Shown here piece after piece: positions 8,614 through 16,759 of a DNA stretch of 33,528 nucleotides. A model generated the notes under the pieces. That model saw only the letters and a list, made by a program, of their open reading frames with translations, searched no databases and was not told the DNA's origin. Position 1 is the first letter of the stretch, and the number at the start of each line of letters is the position of its first letter. The DNA is taken from the NCBI GenBank assembly GCA_020627685.1, contig JAHDGK010000035.1, positions 20,191 through 53,718 on the forward strand. The letters run 5' to 3'. The DNA comes from Granulosicoccus sp. Lineage in GTDB: Bacteria; Pseudomonadota; Gammaproteobacteria; Granulosicoccales; Granulosicoccaceae. The position numbers and the translations under genes were made by a program.

Positions 8614-9667
8614 TTATGATGAAGCGGTACGTCAGCTCACTGTTTGCAATTCATGCCGTTATTGCGAAGGCTATTGCAATGCGTTTCAAGCCTTAACGCG
8701 CTACCGTAGTTTTGACAAACCTACGGTTTCTCATTTGGCGAATTTATGCCACAACTGTCGGGGTTGTTACTACGCCTGTCAATATACCGAACCCCATGAG
8801 TTTGCGTTAAACATACCAGCGTTGCTAGCCGATATTCGTGCGAAGAACTGGGAGCAACATGTAAAGCCAAGTGCAATCTCAAAAATTATGCAAATCAGTA
8901 TTTGGCCGTATGTCGCTCTAACTGCCATGTTTACTGTTTTACTGACAGTAGTATCGCAAACTGGCTGGAGTTCCTCTGAAGCGTTCTATACGTCTATTAG
9001 CCACACAACGCTAGTCAGTATTTTCCTACCGTTGTTTATATTGCCTTGGGTTTCGTTGTCCTTGGGCGTTCGTAGTTACTGGAAGTCGGTAGGCGGATCG
9101 AAACTTGCGCTAAGTGATTTAAAAACTGCGTTTGGTTCTGCAGCTTCCATGAAAAATCTGTCCGGTGGGCAGGGGCAAGGCTGCAACTACGAATCTACTG
9201 AGCGATATACACACAACCGCCGATGGGCACATCATGCCACCATGTACGGATTTCTATTGTGTTTTGCCAGTACCTCTGTTGCTACTGTGTTGCACTACGT
9301 ATTCAATATGCCAGCGCCGTACTCGCTCTTCAGTTTGCCGAAACTATTAGGTATTAGTGGAGGGCTGCTACTATCTTACGGCACCTTCATGTTGGCTTTA
9401 CTGAAATGGAAGTCCGATTCTGCATTAGGTTCAGTGTCCAGAACCAGCGGTGAATATGCGTTCATCGGATTACTTTTTTTAGTGTCAACGACAGGTCTTA
9501 TTTTGTACTGGAGCGGTGGTACAAGTTTCGCAACCGGTTGGCTTGTTTTTCATTTGGCCTTAGTGGCTACCTTCTTTGTATCGATTCCGTACTCAAAAAT
9601 GGTGCACGGTATATTTCGGATAGCCGCACTTTCACGCGAGGCACAAATTCAGAGACTAGCTGGCTGA
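8600..9667 (+). CDS. tcuB: TcuB-like iron-sulfur membrane electron-transfer protein
   Basis: 355 residues from the ATG at 8600, chosen because GGAGG stands 9 bases upstream inside tcuA; the open frame extends 45 bases further up without a binding site. Two cysteine clusters, C16/C19/C22/C26 and C50/C53/C56/C60, each of CxxCxxCxxxC form, should hold two [4Fe-4S] centres. After residue ~90 there are about six hydrophobic segments with histidines (HHATMYGF, VLHYVF, FHLALV, MVHGIF) that could ligate heme. It takes electrons from reduced TcuA and delivers them to the membrane quinone pool. Its last 12 bases overlap the end of the convergent 2-hydroxyacid dehydrogenase gene. Confidence 0.82.
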   Translation: MQTNNYDEAVRQLTVCNSCRYCEGYCNAFQALTRYRSFDKPTVSHLANLCHNCRGCYYACQYTEPHEFALNIPALLADIRAKNWEQHVKPSAISKIMQISIWPYVALTAMFTVLLTVVSQTGWSSSEAFYTSISHTTLVSIFLPLFILPWVSLSLGVRSYWKSVGGSKLALSDLKTAFGSAASMKNLSGGQGQGCNYESTERYTHNRRWAHHATMYGFLLCFASTSVATVLHYVFNMPAPYSLFSLPKLLGISGGLLLSYGTFMLALLKWKSDSALGSVSRTSGEYAFIGLLFLVSTTGLILYWSGGTSFATGWLVFHLALVATFFVSIPYSKMVHGIFRIAALSREAQIQRLAG

Positions 9668-10648
9668 TATTAGGCGTATCGGTGTGCCTGCGTAATACGC
9701 TTCAAATGCTTCTAGCATTTGTGAGTAAAACACGTCAAAGGTCTCATTAGTACAGTAGCCGATATGAGGGGTAGCCAGCACTCTCGGATGATTGATCATC
9801 CAATGATCTTTTGGCGTTGGTTCTACGTCAAACACATCGAAAGCCGCGCCTGCAATGACATCGTTATCAAGTGCCTGTTGTAGATCATCCAAGTTAACTA
9901 TCTCGGCTCTGGACGTGTTGATGATATAGCCGTGCGAGCCAAGTCTTGACAGATCATCGGCATTAACCATTCCATGTGTCCGCGCAGAATGGCGTAAATG
10001 TATGGAAATTGAATCTGCTTGTTCGAAGAGCGCCTCTCTACTCACATACTGAACATTGTGCGGTACACAATTCTCTTCAGTGAGATTTTCGCTCCAGGCT
10101 ATGACGTTCATGCCCATGGCATTGGCGAAACCAGCTAGCTGCTGTCCTAATCGGCCAAGTCCTAGTATGCCCAGTGTTTTGCCTCGCAAATCGCTGCCCA
10201 TGACAGATTGCCAGTGGTTGTCGTTTTTCAGATCATTCACGAGTGGAATGAGTTGGCGTGTCAGCGTCATCAAGAGTAAGAAAGCAAGCTCTGCCGTTGC
10301 GTGACCGGGAGACTCCGTGCCGCAAACAGTGACGCCATGTTTCTCAGCTGCTGCTACGTCTATGGATGCATTTTTTTTTCCGCTTGTCACAATAAGTTTT
10401 AGGTTTGGCAGTCTTTGGATGACGCTAGCCGGGAAAGGCGTCCGTTCGCGCATGAGTCCAACCGCTTGTACATGTTGCAGAGCTGCGATCAAAGAATCTT
10501 CATCGGTGAACGGTTTGGAGAAAAATTCTACATTGGCAAAGGTTTGCCCCTGCCAGTCGGCAAACTGGTGTGCTCGATTGGAGTAGTCATCTAATAGCGC
10601 AATGGTAGGCAGCAAGGTTCCGACCTCGTTGTTTGTCTCTTTTGCCAT
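9656..10648 (-). CDS. D-2-hydroxyacid dehydrogenase, NAD(P)-binding
   Basis: 330 residues from the ATG at 10648. A start at 10720 would leave two bases to the divergent Nudix gene and add a non-conserved 24-residue tail, so I prefer the shorter form. The family hallmarks are present: Rossmann loop GLGRLG at 163-168 and the catalytic triad Arg247 (NTSRAE), Glu276 (DVEPTP) and His295 (TPHIGYCT). It reduces 2-keto acids to D-2-hydroxy acids or the reverse, as in the phosphoglycerate/glycerate/hydroxypyruvate group. The exact substrate cannot be told from sequence. The gene converges with tcuB with a 12-base overlap, so the two transcripts collide; no hairpin separates them. Confidence 0.82.
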   Translation of the reverse strand: MAKETNNEVGTLLPTIALLDDYSNRAHQFADWQGQTFANVEFFSKPFTDEDSLIAALQHVQAVGLMRERTPFPASVIQRLPNLKLIVTSGKKNASIDVAAAEKHGVTVCGTESPGHATAELAFLLLMTLTRQLIPLVNDLKNDNHWQSVMGSDLRGKTLGILGLGRLGQQLAGFANAMGMNVIAWSENLTEENCVPHNVQYVSREALFEQADSISIHLRHSARTHGMVNADDLSRLGSHGYIINTSRAEIVNLDDLQQALDNDVIAGAAFDVFDVEPTPKDHWMINHPRVLATPHIGYCTNETFDVFYSQMLEAFEAYYAGTPIRLISAS

Positions 10649-10722
10649 TCTACCCGCTACTTCGAGATTTTCCTGCGGTTCGGGACTAAAATGCACCGCA
10701 CCCCCTCCATTGCATCCCATTT

Positions 10723-11259
10723 ATGCAGCTTCTAAAAACGGCCTTTCACCCGGATCTGTCTATCTCGGATATTCGTGAAGACAGCGGGTTGATTATCGTT
10801 GAGAGACTGGCGGCGAGGGGGATCGTTTTACGTGGCGATGATATCTTGTTGTTGTATACGGAGCGCTATGATGACTACAGCTTGCCCGGCGGTGGAATTG
10901 ATCAAGGGGAAGATAACGAAGCCGGTTTAATACGCGAGATGAAGGAGGAAACCGGGGCGAGATCGGTCCGCAATATCGTTGAATTTGGCCGTTACGATGA
11001 GTATCGTCCTTGGTACAAAGACGATGCAGATATTATCTATATCAAATCCTTTTGTTTCGTCTGTGATATTGACGCTGAATTAGGTGAGACCTCGTTGGAA
11101 TCGTATGAAATCAGCAACGGGATGAAACCAGTCTGGGTGAATATCGACAGCGCCATTGCCCACAATGAACAAGTCAGTGCTAGTAGCCCTAAAAAGGGTC
11201 TTTCGATAGAGAGAGAAACGTTTTTGCTTCGACTAATTGCTGAACGGCTTCGAGATTAA
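10723..11259 (+). CDS. Nudix hydrolase
   Basis: 178 residues. The Nudix box fits the consensus GX5EX7REUXEEXGU exactly (GGIDQGE, then seven residues, then REMKEETGA), which binds the metals that cut a nucleoside-diphosphate-X bond. The lead-in ARGIVLRGDDILLLYT and DYSLPGGGID is typical of MutT-like housecleaning enzymes. Substrate unknown; ADP-sugar, oxidised nucleotide and related compounds are all possible. The N-terminal ~25 residues, before the conserved strand, support the ATG at 10723, although no Shine-Dalgarno is visible. The gene diverges from the hydroxyacid dehydrogenase and is followed 55 bases later by the membrane-anchored Mrr-like gene. Confidence 0.85.
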   Translation: MQLLKTAFHPDLSISDIREDSGLIIVERLAARGIVLRGDDILLLYTERYDDYSLPGGGIDQGEDNEAGLIREMKEETGARSVRNIVEFGRYDEYRPWYKDDADIIYIKSFCFVCDIDAELGETSLESYEISNGMKPVWVNIDSAIAHNEQVSASSPKKGLSIERETFLLRLIAERLRD

Positions 11260-11314
11260 ATGTGACTCGATGTAGGGTAAAATTAAGCAGATCATTCATT
11301 AAGCCACGTAGACG

Positions 11315-11884
11315 ATGTTAAAAAATTCTTTATTTGCCGTGTTGCTTCGCTCACCGTGGTGGTACAGCGTCTTAATTGGGGTGTTTTTTGTTCTGATTAG
11401 CGCCGCTATTGCCAATGGACAGTACATTATTCTCGGTGTTTTTACCTCGTTGCCGTTTTTCGGGATCGCAACTTATTCTGCTTATAAGCAAGCGCAACTT
11501 CCTAGTCAAAAAAGGGTCATAGAAGTTGCAGAGCAGGTGCAGAAGATGCGCCCTATCCAAATTGCCGAGAAAATAGCTGAGCCGTATGTAGAGGCAAGGT
11601 TTGATTCGGAAGCTTTTAAGGGACAAGCAGCCAACCTTATGTTGGTCCGGGGAAATCGCACCATATTAGTCAATACCAAACGCTTTAAAGCTGCCAATAC
11701 CGGCATTGATCCACTGGAGAAAATGGTGGCTGAGGGAGAGAAGGCAGAAGCGACTGAATACTTATTCGTTGCACTGGGCGTAATTTCAGATGCGGCGCGA
11801 AAATATGCAAGCCAGAACGATATCTCCATTCTCCAAGCACCGGAGCTGGCTCTGTACTTTGATGGAAAAGCCGATATAAGTTAA
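11315..11884 (+). CDS. Membrane-anchored restriction-endonuclease-like (Mrr-type fold) protein
   Basis: 189 residues. Two hydrophobic segments at ~18-35 and ~38-55 are followed by a soluble domain. That domain follows the pattern of the Mrr_cat nuclease fold: a helix (IQIAEKIAEPYVEARF), then strands NLMLVRGNRTILVNTKRFKAA, a long helix, and the C-terminal LFVALGVISDAARKYASQNDISILQ typical of Mrr-like proteins. The catalytic motif looks degenerate: the Asp before the first strand is missing (AANLML) and QxK is replaced by NTK, though the lysine remains. I recall a group of proteobacterial proteins with this same two-TM plus Mrr-like layout and no known function. It may be an inactive nuclease fold or a DNA-binding membrane protein. 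Confidence 0.6.
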   Translation: MLKNSLFAVLLRSPWWYSVLIGVFFVLISAAIANGQYIILGVFTSLPFFGIATYSAYKQAQLPSQKRVIEVAEQVQKMRPIQIAEKIAEPYVEARFDSEAFKGQAANLMLVRGNRTILVNTKRFKAANTGIDPLEKMVAEGEKAEATEYLFVALGVISDAARKYASQNDISILQAPELALYFDGKADIS

Positions 11885-11937
11885 GTGTTTACATAGAGTC
11901 GGAAAATTACAGCATTTGCTTTCACGGATGATAAACG

Positions 11938-12591
11938 ATGACCTGGATTGACCAATTCTCAGAGCTAGCCAGTTTAACGAGCGACGATCGATCTCTGCTT
12001 CTGAGCAGCAGCCACATATTGGCTGTGCCCGAAAATACTGTTGTTTTTGGGCCTGGAAAAACGCCCGACCATCTTTTGTTGTTAATCGATGGAACAGTGC
12101 GTGTTCAACAGCTATCAGAATCGGGTCGTGAAATTGTGCTGTACAGAGTGCGAGCCGGTGAAAGTTGCGTATTAACCTCAGCCTGTATGCTCGCGTTTGA
12201 AGACTATTCTGCTCAGGGAGTGACGGAAACCGATTCTAAAGCGGTCACCATACCGCTTGATGTATTTGATCGCTTAGTTGCCGAGTCCATCGTCTTCAGA
12301 CGTTTCGTGTTTACCGCTTTCTCAAAACGCATTGTCGAATTGTTTCAAGTTGTTGAAGACGTTGCCTTCCAGAGAATAGATGTCAGATTGGCTGAACGAC
12401 TGATAGAACTTGCTCATGGTAATAAAAGCGTCAAATTGACACACCAGCAGTTCGCTGCCGAATTGGGTACAGCGCGTGAAGTGATTTCACGACAACTCGC
12501 CGAGTTCCAACGCAGAAACTGGATTAAACAGTCGCGTGGACTTATAGAATTGTTAGATATAAGAGCGTTGGAGCGGCTCTCACACGTATAG
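11938..12591 (+). CDS. Crp/Fnr-family transcription regulator with a cysteine pair
   Basis: 217 residues: a cyclic-nucleotide-binding-type beta barrel (~25-110), a dimer helix (~120-145) and a winged helix at ~165-205 (FAAELGTAREVISRQLAEF). The phosphate-binding cassette of true CRP (GExxxRSA) is not preserved. Instead the turn reads GESCVLTSACML, placing Cys77 and Cys83 where the effector would sit. I recall this pattern in Crp/Fnr proteins next to DUF2892/YgaP-like or rhodanese genes, and infer redox or sulfur sensing. The gene converges with exactly such a DUF2892 gene. A perfect palindrome 61 bases upstream of that gene (12907-12921) could be its operator. Confidence 0.82.
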   Translation: MTWIDQFSELASLTSDDRSLLLSSSHILAVPENTVVFGPGKTPDHLLLLIDGTVRVQQLSESGREIVLYRVRAGESCVLTSACMLAFEDYSAQGVTETDSKAVTIPLDVFDRLVAESIVFRRFVFTAFSKRIVELFQVVEDVAFQRIDVRLAERLIELAHGNKSVKLTHQQFAAELGTAREVISRQLAEFQRRNWIKQSRGLIELLDIRALERLSHV

Positions 12592-12611
12592 TGTTTATTG
12601 TGAGAGCTGCT
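12572..12611. terminator. Bidirectional hairpin between convergent crp-like and DUF2892 genes
   Basis: A 13-bp stem (12572-12584 with 12599-12611, one G-T pair) and a 14-base loop. The left arm is inside the last codons of the regulator gene and the right arm ends 11 bases before the DUF2892 stop. There is no clear T-run on either side, so it may act as a transcription barrier or mRNA-end stem in both directions. Confidence 0.55.
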
Positions 12612-12621
12612 ATAAATTGCG

Positions 12622-12846
12622 CTATTCAGTACTGGAATCCTGCTTCTTTGCAGACCCAATTCCCAACAGATGATACGCAGGGCAAAAATTAACGAGCCCC
12701 GTTATTAGAAGCACTACACCAACAATGAGTGCGACCACGCCCAAGGTGGTATTGAATCCTCCTAACACGAGAAAAGACACCGCTAATAAAATTGCACCTG
12801 CGACTAGACGAATTTTCTTGTCTGATGAACCGATATTTGTGACCAT
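12622..12846 (-). CDS. DUF2892 small inner-membrane protein (YgaP-like transmembrane domain)
   Basis: 74 residues with two transmembrane stretches (~13-30 and ~34-53) and the family signature NFCPAYHLLGIGS, containing Cys55 of the CPxY motif. The N-terminus NIGSSDKKIRLVAGA is the usual start of the family. In YgaP this membrane hairpin is fused to a rhodanese; here it stands alone. GGAAGT-like bases precede the ATG. Its function is not established; association with rhodaneses and Crp-like regulators suggests thiol or sulfide chemistry at the membrane. It converges with the Crp/Fnr gene. Confidence 0.8.
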   Translation of the reverse strand: MVTNIGSSDKKIRLVAGAILLAVSFLVLGGFNTTLGVVALIVGVVLLITGLVNFCPAYHLLGIGSAKKQDSSTE

Positions 12847-12906
12847 AACTTCCTCTCAAAAAGATAACTACTGAGAGGCATCATGCGCGGCCTACACAAT
12901 TGATAC

Positions 12907-12921
12907 AGTGACATTGTCACT
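12907..12921. promoter_or_regulatory. Perfect palindrome upstream of the DUF2892 gene
   Basis: AGTGAC-ATT-GTCACT, a 6-3-6 inverted repeat, lies 61-75 bases upstream of the DUF2892 start. Its size and symmetry suit a dimeric winged-helix regulator, and the Crp/Fnr protein encoded next door is the obvious candidate. It is not the classical FNR or CRP consensus. Confidence 0.45.
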
Positions 12922-13221
12922 TAAAGCACTCGCAGGGGCATGACGAATATCGATATTCAGCTCGGTTCCCACTTTTACTGGTCACTTGCATTTCCCTGGC
13001 AGCTTGCAGCATGTCTATGCCGAGCTGGACCCTTGGACCCAATTCAGCGAAGGGCTCAGTCCGTTCCAGTATTTCAGGGTGCTCATTGCAAAGACTTCAA
13101 CGCTCTTGAGCGGTTCCACAACATGTCGCATTGCGGAAACTGCTAATTCATCCTGCATAAACGGTATTCAGCTACCATTGCCGGCGACAGCTGTCTAAGA
13201 CACTTAGGGATTTTCCAAATC
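12922..13221. other. Gap before the PLP decarboxylase: no convincing gene
   Basis: About 300 bases without a gene I can support. A plus-strand ORF (12940-13146) has no family pattern. A minus-strand ORF of 47 codons (13015-13158, starting MQDELAVSAMRH and followed in the next frame by more open sequence) has a protein-like composition. It might be a decayed gene, but I do not recognise it and see no ribosome binding site. The decarboxylase promoter presumably lies here. Confidence 0.4.
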
Positions 13222-14559
13222 ATGAAGGCGTTTCCACCCGATAAGGTCACACTGGAGCGAATATTTGAGTGGGCACGAGATCGTATTGAGAACGGACCGG
13301 ATCCTCGTAACGGTGCTCAGACGAACGCCGTATTGCAAGACAGGATGTCAGGCTCTATTACGACAAAGGGTTTGAGCGGCACTGAGGCCTTTGCCTTGTT
13401 CACGGATGTCATTGCGCCTTCTACGCGGCCATTTAATCATCCTACCAGTCTGGCATTTGTGGCAGCAGCTCCGACACCTGCCTCATTTGGTATGGACATA
13501 GCGCTAAGCGCCGCTGAAATATTTGCCGGTAACTGGGACGGTGGCTCGGGTGCGATACATGCAGAAAATCAAGCTTTGGCATGGCTAGCGAATTTGGCTG
13601 GTTGGTCTGATAAAGCCGGTGGAGTTTTTGTCTCTGGCGGCACCATGGGCAATTTATCTGCATTGCATGCTGCGCGAGTGAGTTACCGTTCAGAGCATGA
13701 CAATCCGGCTCTCGGCTTACAGATTCTGTGCAGCGATGAGGCGCATAGCAGTATCGAAGCTGTTGCGAAAGTCATGGATGCGACTATCGTTAAAGTGCCA
13801 ACGGATTCCAACGGGGTGATGTCAGCGAGTGCTGCTCGTCAGGTGCTGGAATCCAGCGATGCTGTTTTTGTCATCGTCGCAAATGCAGGCGCGACGAACT
13901 GCGGTGCAATAGATGATCTACCGGGCTTAGCCGCCTTAGCGCAAGAGAAAAACATTTGGTTGCATGTTGATGGCGCATATGGATTAGCGGCTATGGCATC
14001 TCCTCATACAAGAACAGCCTTTAATGGTATTGAAAAAGCGGATAGCTTTATCGTAGACCCTCACAAATGGCTCTTTGCACCGTACGACAGTTGCGCTTTG
14101 GTTTACCGCGATGCTGCTAAAGGGGCGCAGGCTCACGGTCAAAAGGGTGCCTACCTGGACACACTGGATAAGTCTGAATGGAACCCATCAGATTACGCCT
14201 TGCATTTAACTCGAAGAGCCCGCGGTTTACCGCTATGGTTCTCTTTAGTCAGCTACGGCACAGACGCGTACGCAACGGCTATAGATCAAACGGTATCTGT
14301 TGCCAACGCTATAGCTGAGGGTATAAAAGCGCAAGACGGACTTGAACTCGTACTGGGACCTCAGCTGACGGTAATCTTATTTAAAACGACTCGCCTAAGC
14401 CCCACTGAAGTTGATGACTGGGCCGAAAAACAACGTCGCTCCGGTGCCTTGTTATGCCTGCCGACAACCTGGCGAGATCAAAAAGTACTGCGTATATGTG
14501 TGGTTAATCCTCAAACCGATGCCGAGTATGTTCTTGGAGTTTTAAAAACTCTGGCTTAA
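13222..14559 (+). CDS. Group II PLP-dependent decarboxylase (aromatic amino acid/glutamate decarboxylase family)
   Basis: 445 residues, a little short for the ~470-residue group. The fold-type I landmarks are in order: substrate/PLP loop FNHPTSLAFVAA near 72-83, SGGTMGNLSAL, His175 (DEAHSSIE, stacks on PLP), Asp250 (HVDGAYG, binds the pyridine nitrogen) and Lys282 (DPHKWLF, the Schiff-base lysine). It should decarboxylate an L-amino acid, perhaps aromatic or a diamino/acidic acid; the substrate is not readable from these motifs. The gene converges with an EamA transporter gene 11 bases downstream, so any functional link to it is only positional. Confidence 0.85.
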   Translation: MKAFPPDKVTLERIFEWARDRIENGPDPRNGAQTNAVLQDRMSGSITTKGLSGTEAFALFTDVIAPSTRPFNHPTSLAFVAAAPTPASFGMDIALSAAEIFAGNWDGGSGAIHAENQALAWLANLAGWSDKAGGVFVSGGTMGNLSALHAARVSYRSEHDNPALGLQILCSDEAHSSIEAVAKVMDATIVKVPTDSNGVMSASAARQVLESSDAVFVIVANAGATNCGAIDDLPGLAALAQEKNIWLHVDGAYGLAAMASPHTRTAFNGIEKADSFIVDPHKWLFAPYDSCALVYRDAAKGAQAHGQKGAYLDTLDKSEWNPSDYALHLTRRARGLPLWFSLVSYGTDAYATAIDQTVSVANAIAEGIKAQDGLELVLGPQLTVILFKTTRLSPTEVDDWAEKQRRSGALLCLPTTWRDQKVLRICVVNPQTDAEYVLGVLKTLA

Positions 14560-14570
14560 ACGCTAAGAGG

Positions 14571-15449
14571 CTAGTTACGATTTGCGACCGATTCTCTATG
14601 CGCGATATAGCTGGTAGAGACGACTAATATGGCACCACCAATAAACACGTAAATATCGATTGATTCGCTGAACAACAGTGCGCCGAAAAGTATCGCCCAG
14701 AGTAATTGCAGAAAGCTTACCGGCTGAAGAACCGATAGCGGTGCTAAGTGAAATGCTTTTGTCATGGTGTAGTGACCGACTGTTGCCAATATAGCGGTTA
14801 GCGCAAGCAAAAGAACCTCAGTCATATTGGGTGTGACCCAGTGGGCTAGGGCGGGTAGGAGCATCGTTAAGGTGCACACTATCGATAGCCCGGTAACAAT
14901 GACCGATAAGCTTTCTGTTGACGTCATCTTTTTGGTCATCAGCATAGAGGCTGCAAACAGAGGGGCTGCCATGAGCTGTGCAATTTGGCCGCTAGAAATC
15001 CCACTAAAACCAGGCCGTAGAATAATCATGACGCCTAGCAGTCCGAAAACGACGGCAAGGATTCTTCGAATGTGCAATTTCTCACCTAGAAATAGGGCGG
15101 CACCCACAGTAATAAGCACAGGCGTGAGATAACCGAGTGCGGTGACTTCTGCAATAGGAATACGTGCCATGGCATAAAACCAAAAAATCACACCGATACC
15201 GTGTAATACGCCTCGACACAACATCACGCGCCAGGAATGTATTTTTTCGGTTCCCTTGAGCAGTTGAATAATGACAGGCAGCATGAGCAAGGTGCCCAAT
15301 GCGTAACGAATAAACGCCGCCTGAGGCGCCGGAATTCGTGTTCCGATATACCGCACAACAATCGTGACGCCGACAAAGCAAAAACCTGTCATTAGCATCC
15401 AAAAGATGCCTCGGGAAATGTCGGAAAACGGTTTCTGATTGCTACTCAT
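14571..15449 (-). CDS. EamA-family (DMT) transporter
   Basis: 292 residues from the ATG at 15449. The open frame reaches back to 15524 but would then overlap the regulator gene and begin with a hydrophilic, non-conserved stretch. About ten transmembrane segments are present in two EamA repeats (~12-140 and ~150-285), with the usual EALxxxxLGEKL-like motif (GAALFLGEKLHIRR) at the end of the first. Members export amino acids, nucleobases or other small metabolites; the substrate is unknown. A small stem (15452-15456 with 15462-15466) lies immediately before the start codon. The gene is 52 bases behind the crp-like gene on the same strand, probably one operon. Confidence 0.82.
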   Translation of the reverse strand: MSSNQKPFSDISRGIFWMLMTGFCFVGVTIVVRYIGTRIPAPQAAFIRYALGTLLMLPVIIQLLKGTEKIHSWRVMLCRGVLHGIGVIFWFYAMARIPIAEVTALGYLTPVLITVGAALFLGEKLHIRRILAVVFGLLGVMIILRPGFSGISSGQIAQLMAAPLFAASMLMTKKMTSTESLSVIVTGLSIVCTLTMLLPALAHWVTPNMTEVLLLALTAILATVGHYTMTKAFHLAPLSVLQPVSFLQLLWAILFGALLFSESIDIYVFIGGAILVVSTSYIAHRESVANRN

Positions 15450-15501
15450 GAGGCAGTATACCTGCCGGATGAAATACGGGTTGCTTTGAACAGAGCATTG
15501 C

Positions 15502-16101
15502 CTATTGGGCTTTGTACCGTCCATAACCTATTTTCATAACTCGTCCGGATTTGGTCAGCGAGTTCAACGAGCGATAAACGACCTCAGGTGATAACCCTAT
15601 TTCATGTGCCATTGATTTAACACTGCCTTTACACAGTCCTTCGGTTAGGGCCCGAAAAACACGATCGTCGGCGCTACGAATTGAAAAAATTTCTAGTTTG
15701 CTTCTGGCCTGTTGCACCTGGTGAGCGAAACGTTGACACATAGCTAAAGCGAAATCAGGGTCATCTCGATAGTGTGAAATGACGGCTTGTTTAGAACACT
15801 CAATGACCTCAGAAGAGTTTGTGGCAACCGCGCTACAGTGATAGTGACTATGAAAAAGCGATGCTTCGGCGAATGTATCCCCGACGTTGGCTTTTTGAAC
15901 CAAGACCAAATGTCCGGCTTCGGTTACCCGTTGAAGTTCGATTGATCCAGCCAAGATGAAAAAAAGTCCGCGCGTCGCGTCTCCCTGGCTAAACAGGTTT
16001 TTCTGTGTATCGATTGTGCGCAATCTAATCGCTGAGGATGGAAGGCGATTTAATGGGGCGGGTAAGGAATCTGTATGCGAATCAAACATGATTATGATCA
16101 T
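15502..16101 (-). CDS. Crp/Fnr-family transcription regulator (second copy)
   Basis: 199 residues if begun at 16101; an ATG four codons in (16089) is equally possible. An N-terminal cNMP-binding barrel (~18-120, with LFFILAGSIELQR and GDTFAEASLF) is joined to a short C-terminal winged helix (SVKSMAHEIGLSPEVVYRSLNSLTKSG). GDTFAEAS retains part of the Crp cassette but lacks the arginine that binds cAMP phosphate. The effector is unknown. It diverges from the His-rich exported protein with 58 bases between, and leads the EamA transporter operon, so it may control either side. It is not closely related to the other Crp/Fnr protein in the window. Confidence 0.8.
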   Translation of the reverse strand: MIIIMFDSHTDSLPAPLNRLPSSAIRLRTIDTQKNLFSQGDATRGLFFILAGSIELQRVTEAGHLVLVQKANVGDTFAEASLFHSHYHCSAVATNSSEVIECSKQAVISHYRDDPDFALAMCQRFAHQVQQARSKLEIFSIRSADDRVFRALTEGLCKGSVKSMAHEIGLSPEVVYRSLNSLTKSGRVMKIGYGRYKAQ

Positions 16102-16159
16102 ACTTCTTATGGTGAAAAATCGATATCGTTAGACCTCTATTTTTTCAAACGCTCGTGTC

Positions 16160-16729
16160 ATGAATCATCGAATAATCTTGCTTGGTACTATTTTTTCTCT
16201 ATCAATTGTCTTTATTACTAAGACAATCGGCCAGTCGCATTCGGAGCATGCTAATGGCGTGGGACATCATCAGGCTGATACTGAATTGCCTAGCGAGACA
16301 GGACAGTCAGCGTTTGCAGCCATTGCTGAAATTGTTGCCAAGCTGGAAGGTGATTCCAATACTGATTGGACAACGGTCAACATCGATAGTTTACGTACGC
16401 ATCTGGTGGATATGAACGAACTGACTCTCAATGCTTCGGTAACCACACAAGAGCTCGATGCGCGAACAATTCAGTTTCGAGTTGAAGGTACAGCGCGGAC
16501 GCTCTCAGCTATCAATTCTATGGTTCCGAGACATGCGCATATGGTTCGCAATTTGAAAGACTGGGACATTGTCGTAAACAGTCAACCCCAAGGCGTAACA
16601 CTTACGGTGTCTACAAGCTCAACCGATGAATTCGTAAAGCTCAAAGCACTAGGATTTTTTGGTTTCATGACAATCGGTGCGCATCACCAACTTCATCATT
16701 TTCAGATGGCGATGGGGGCTGGACACTGA
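16160..16729 (+). CDS. His-rich exported protein of unknown function, near copper genes
   Basis: 189 residues. A signal peptide (~1-24, hydrophobic IILLGTIFSLSIVFI, then a probable cut near IGQS) is followed by a His-rich patch (HSEHANGVGHH). A conserved-looking domain follows, with TDWTTVNIDSLRTHLVDMNELTLNA, a later MVPRHAHMV and a C-terminal GAHHQLHHFQMAMGAGH. I recall similar unnamed proteins with the phrase HLVDMN in other proteobacteria but no function. The many His and Met residues and the position beside cueR-copA suggest periplasmic copper binding; this is inference. It converges with cueR 30 bases downstream. No Shine-Dalgarno is obvious. Confidence 0.65.
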   Translation: MNHRIILLGTIFSLSIVFITKTIGQSHSEHANGVGHHQADTELPSETGQSAFAAIAEIVAKLEGDSNTDWTTVNIDSLRTHLVDMNELTLNASVTTQELDARTIQFRVEGTARTLSAINSMVPRHAHMVRNLKDWDIVVNSQPQGVTLTVSTSSTDEFVKLKALGFFGFMTIGAHHQLHHFQMAMGAGH

Positions 16730-16759
16730 CGATAAATTCATAGATAGCCGTCAGTTCCT

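Noticed and set aside
10649-10720. Upstream ATG extending the hydroxyacid dehydrogenase by 24 residues
   Set aside because: It would leave two bases to the divergent Nudix start and adds a non-conserved stretch.
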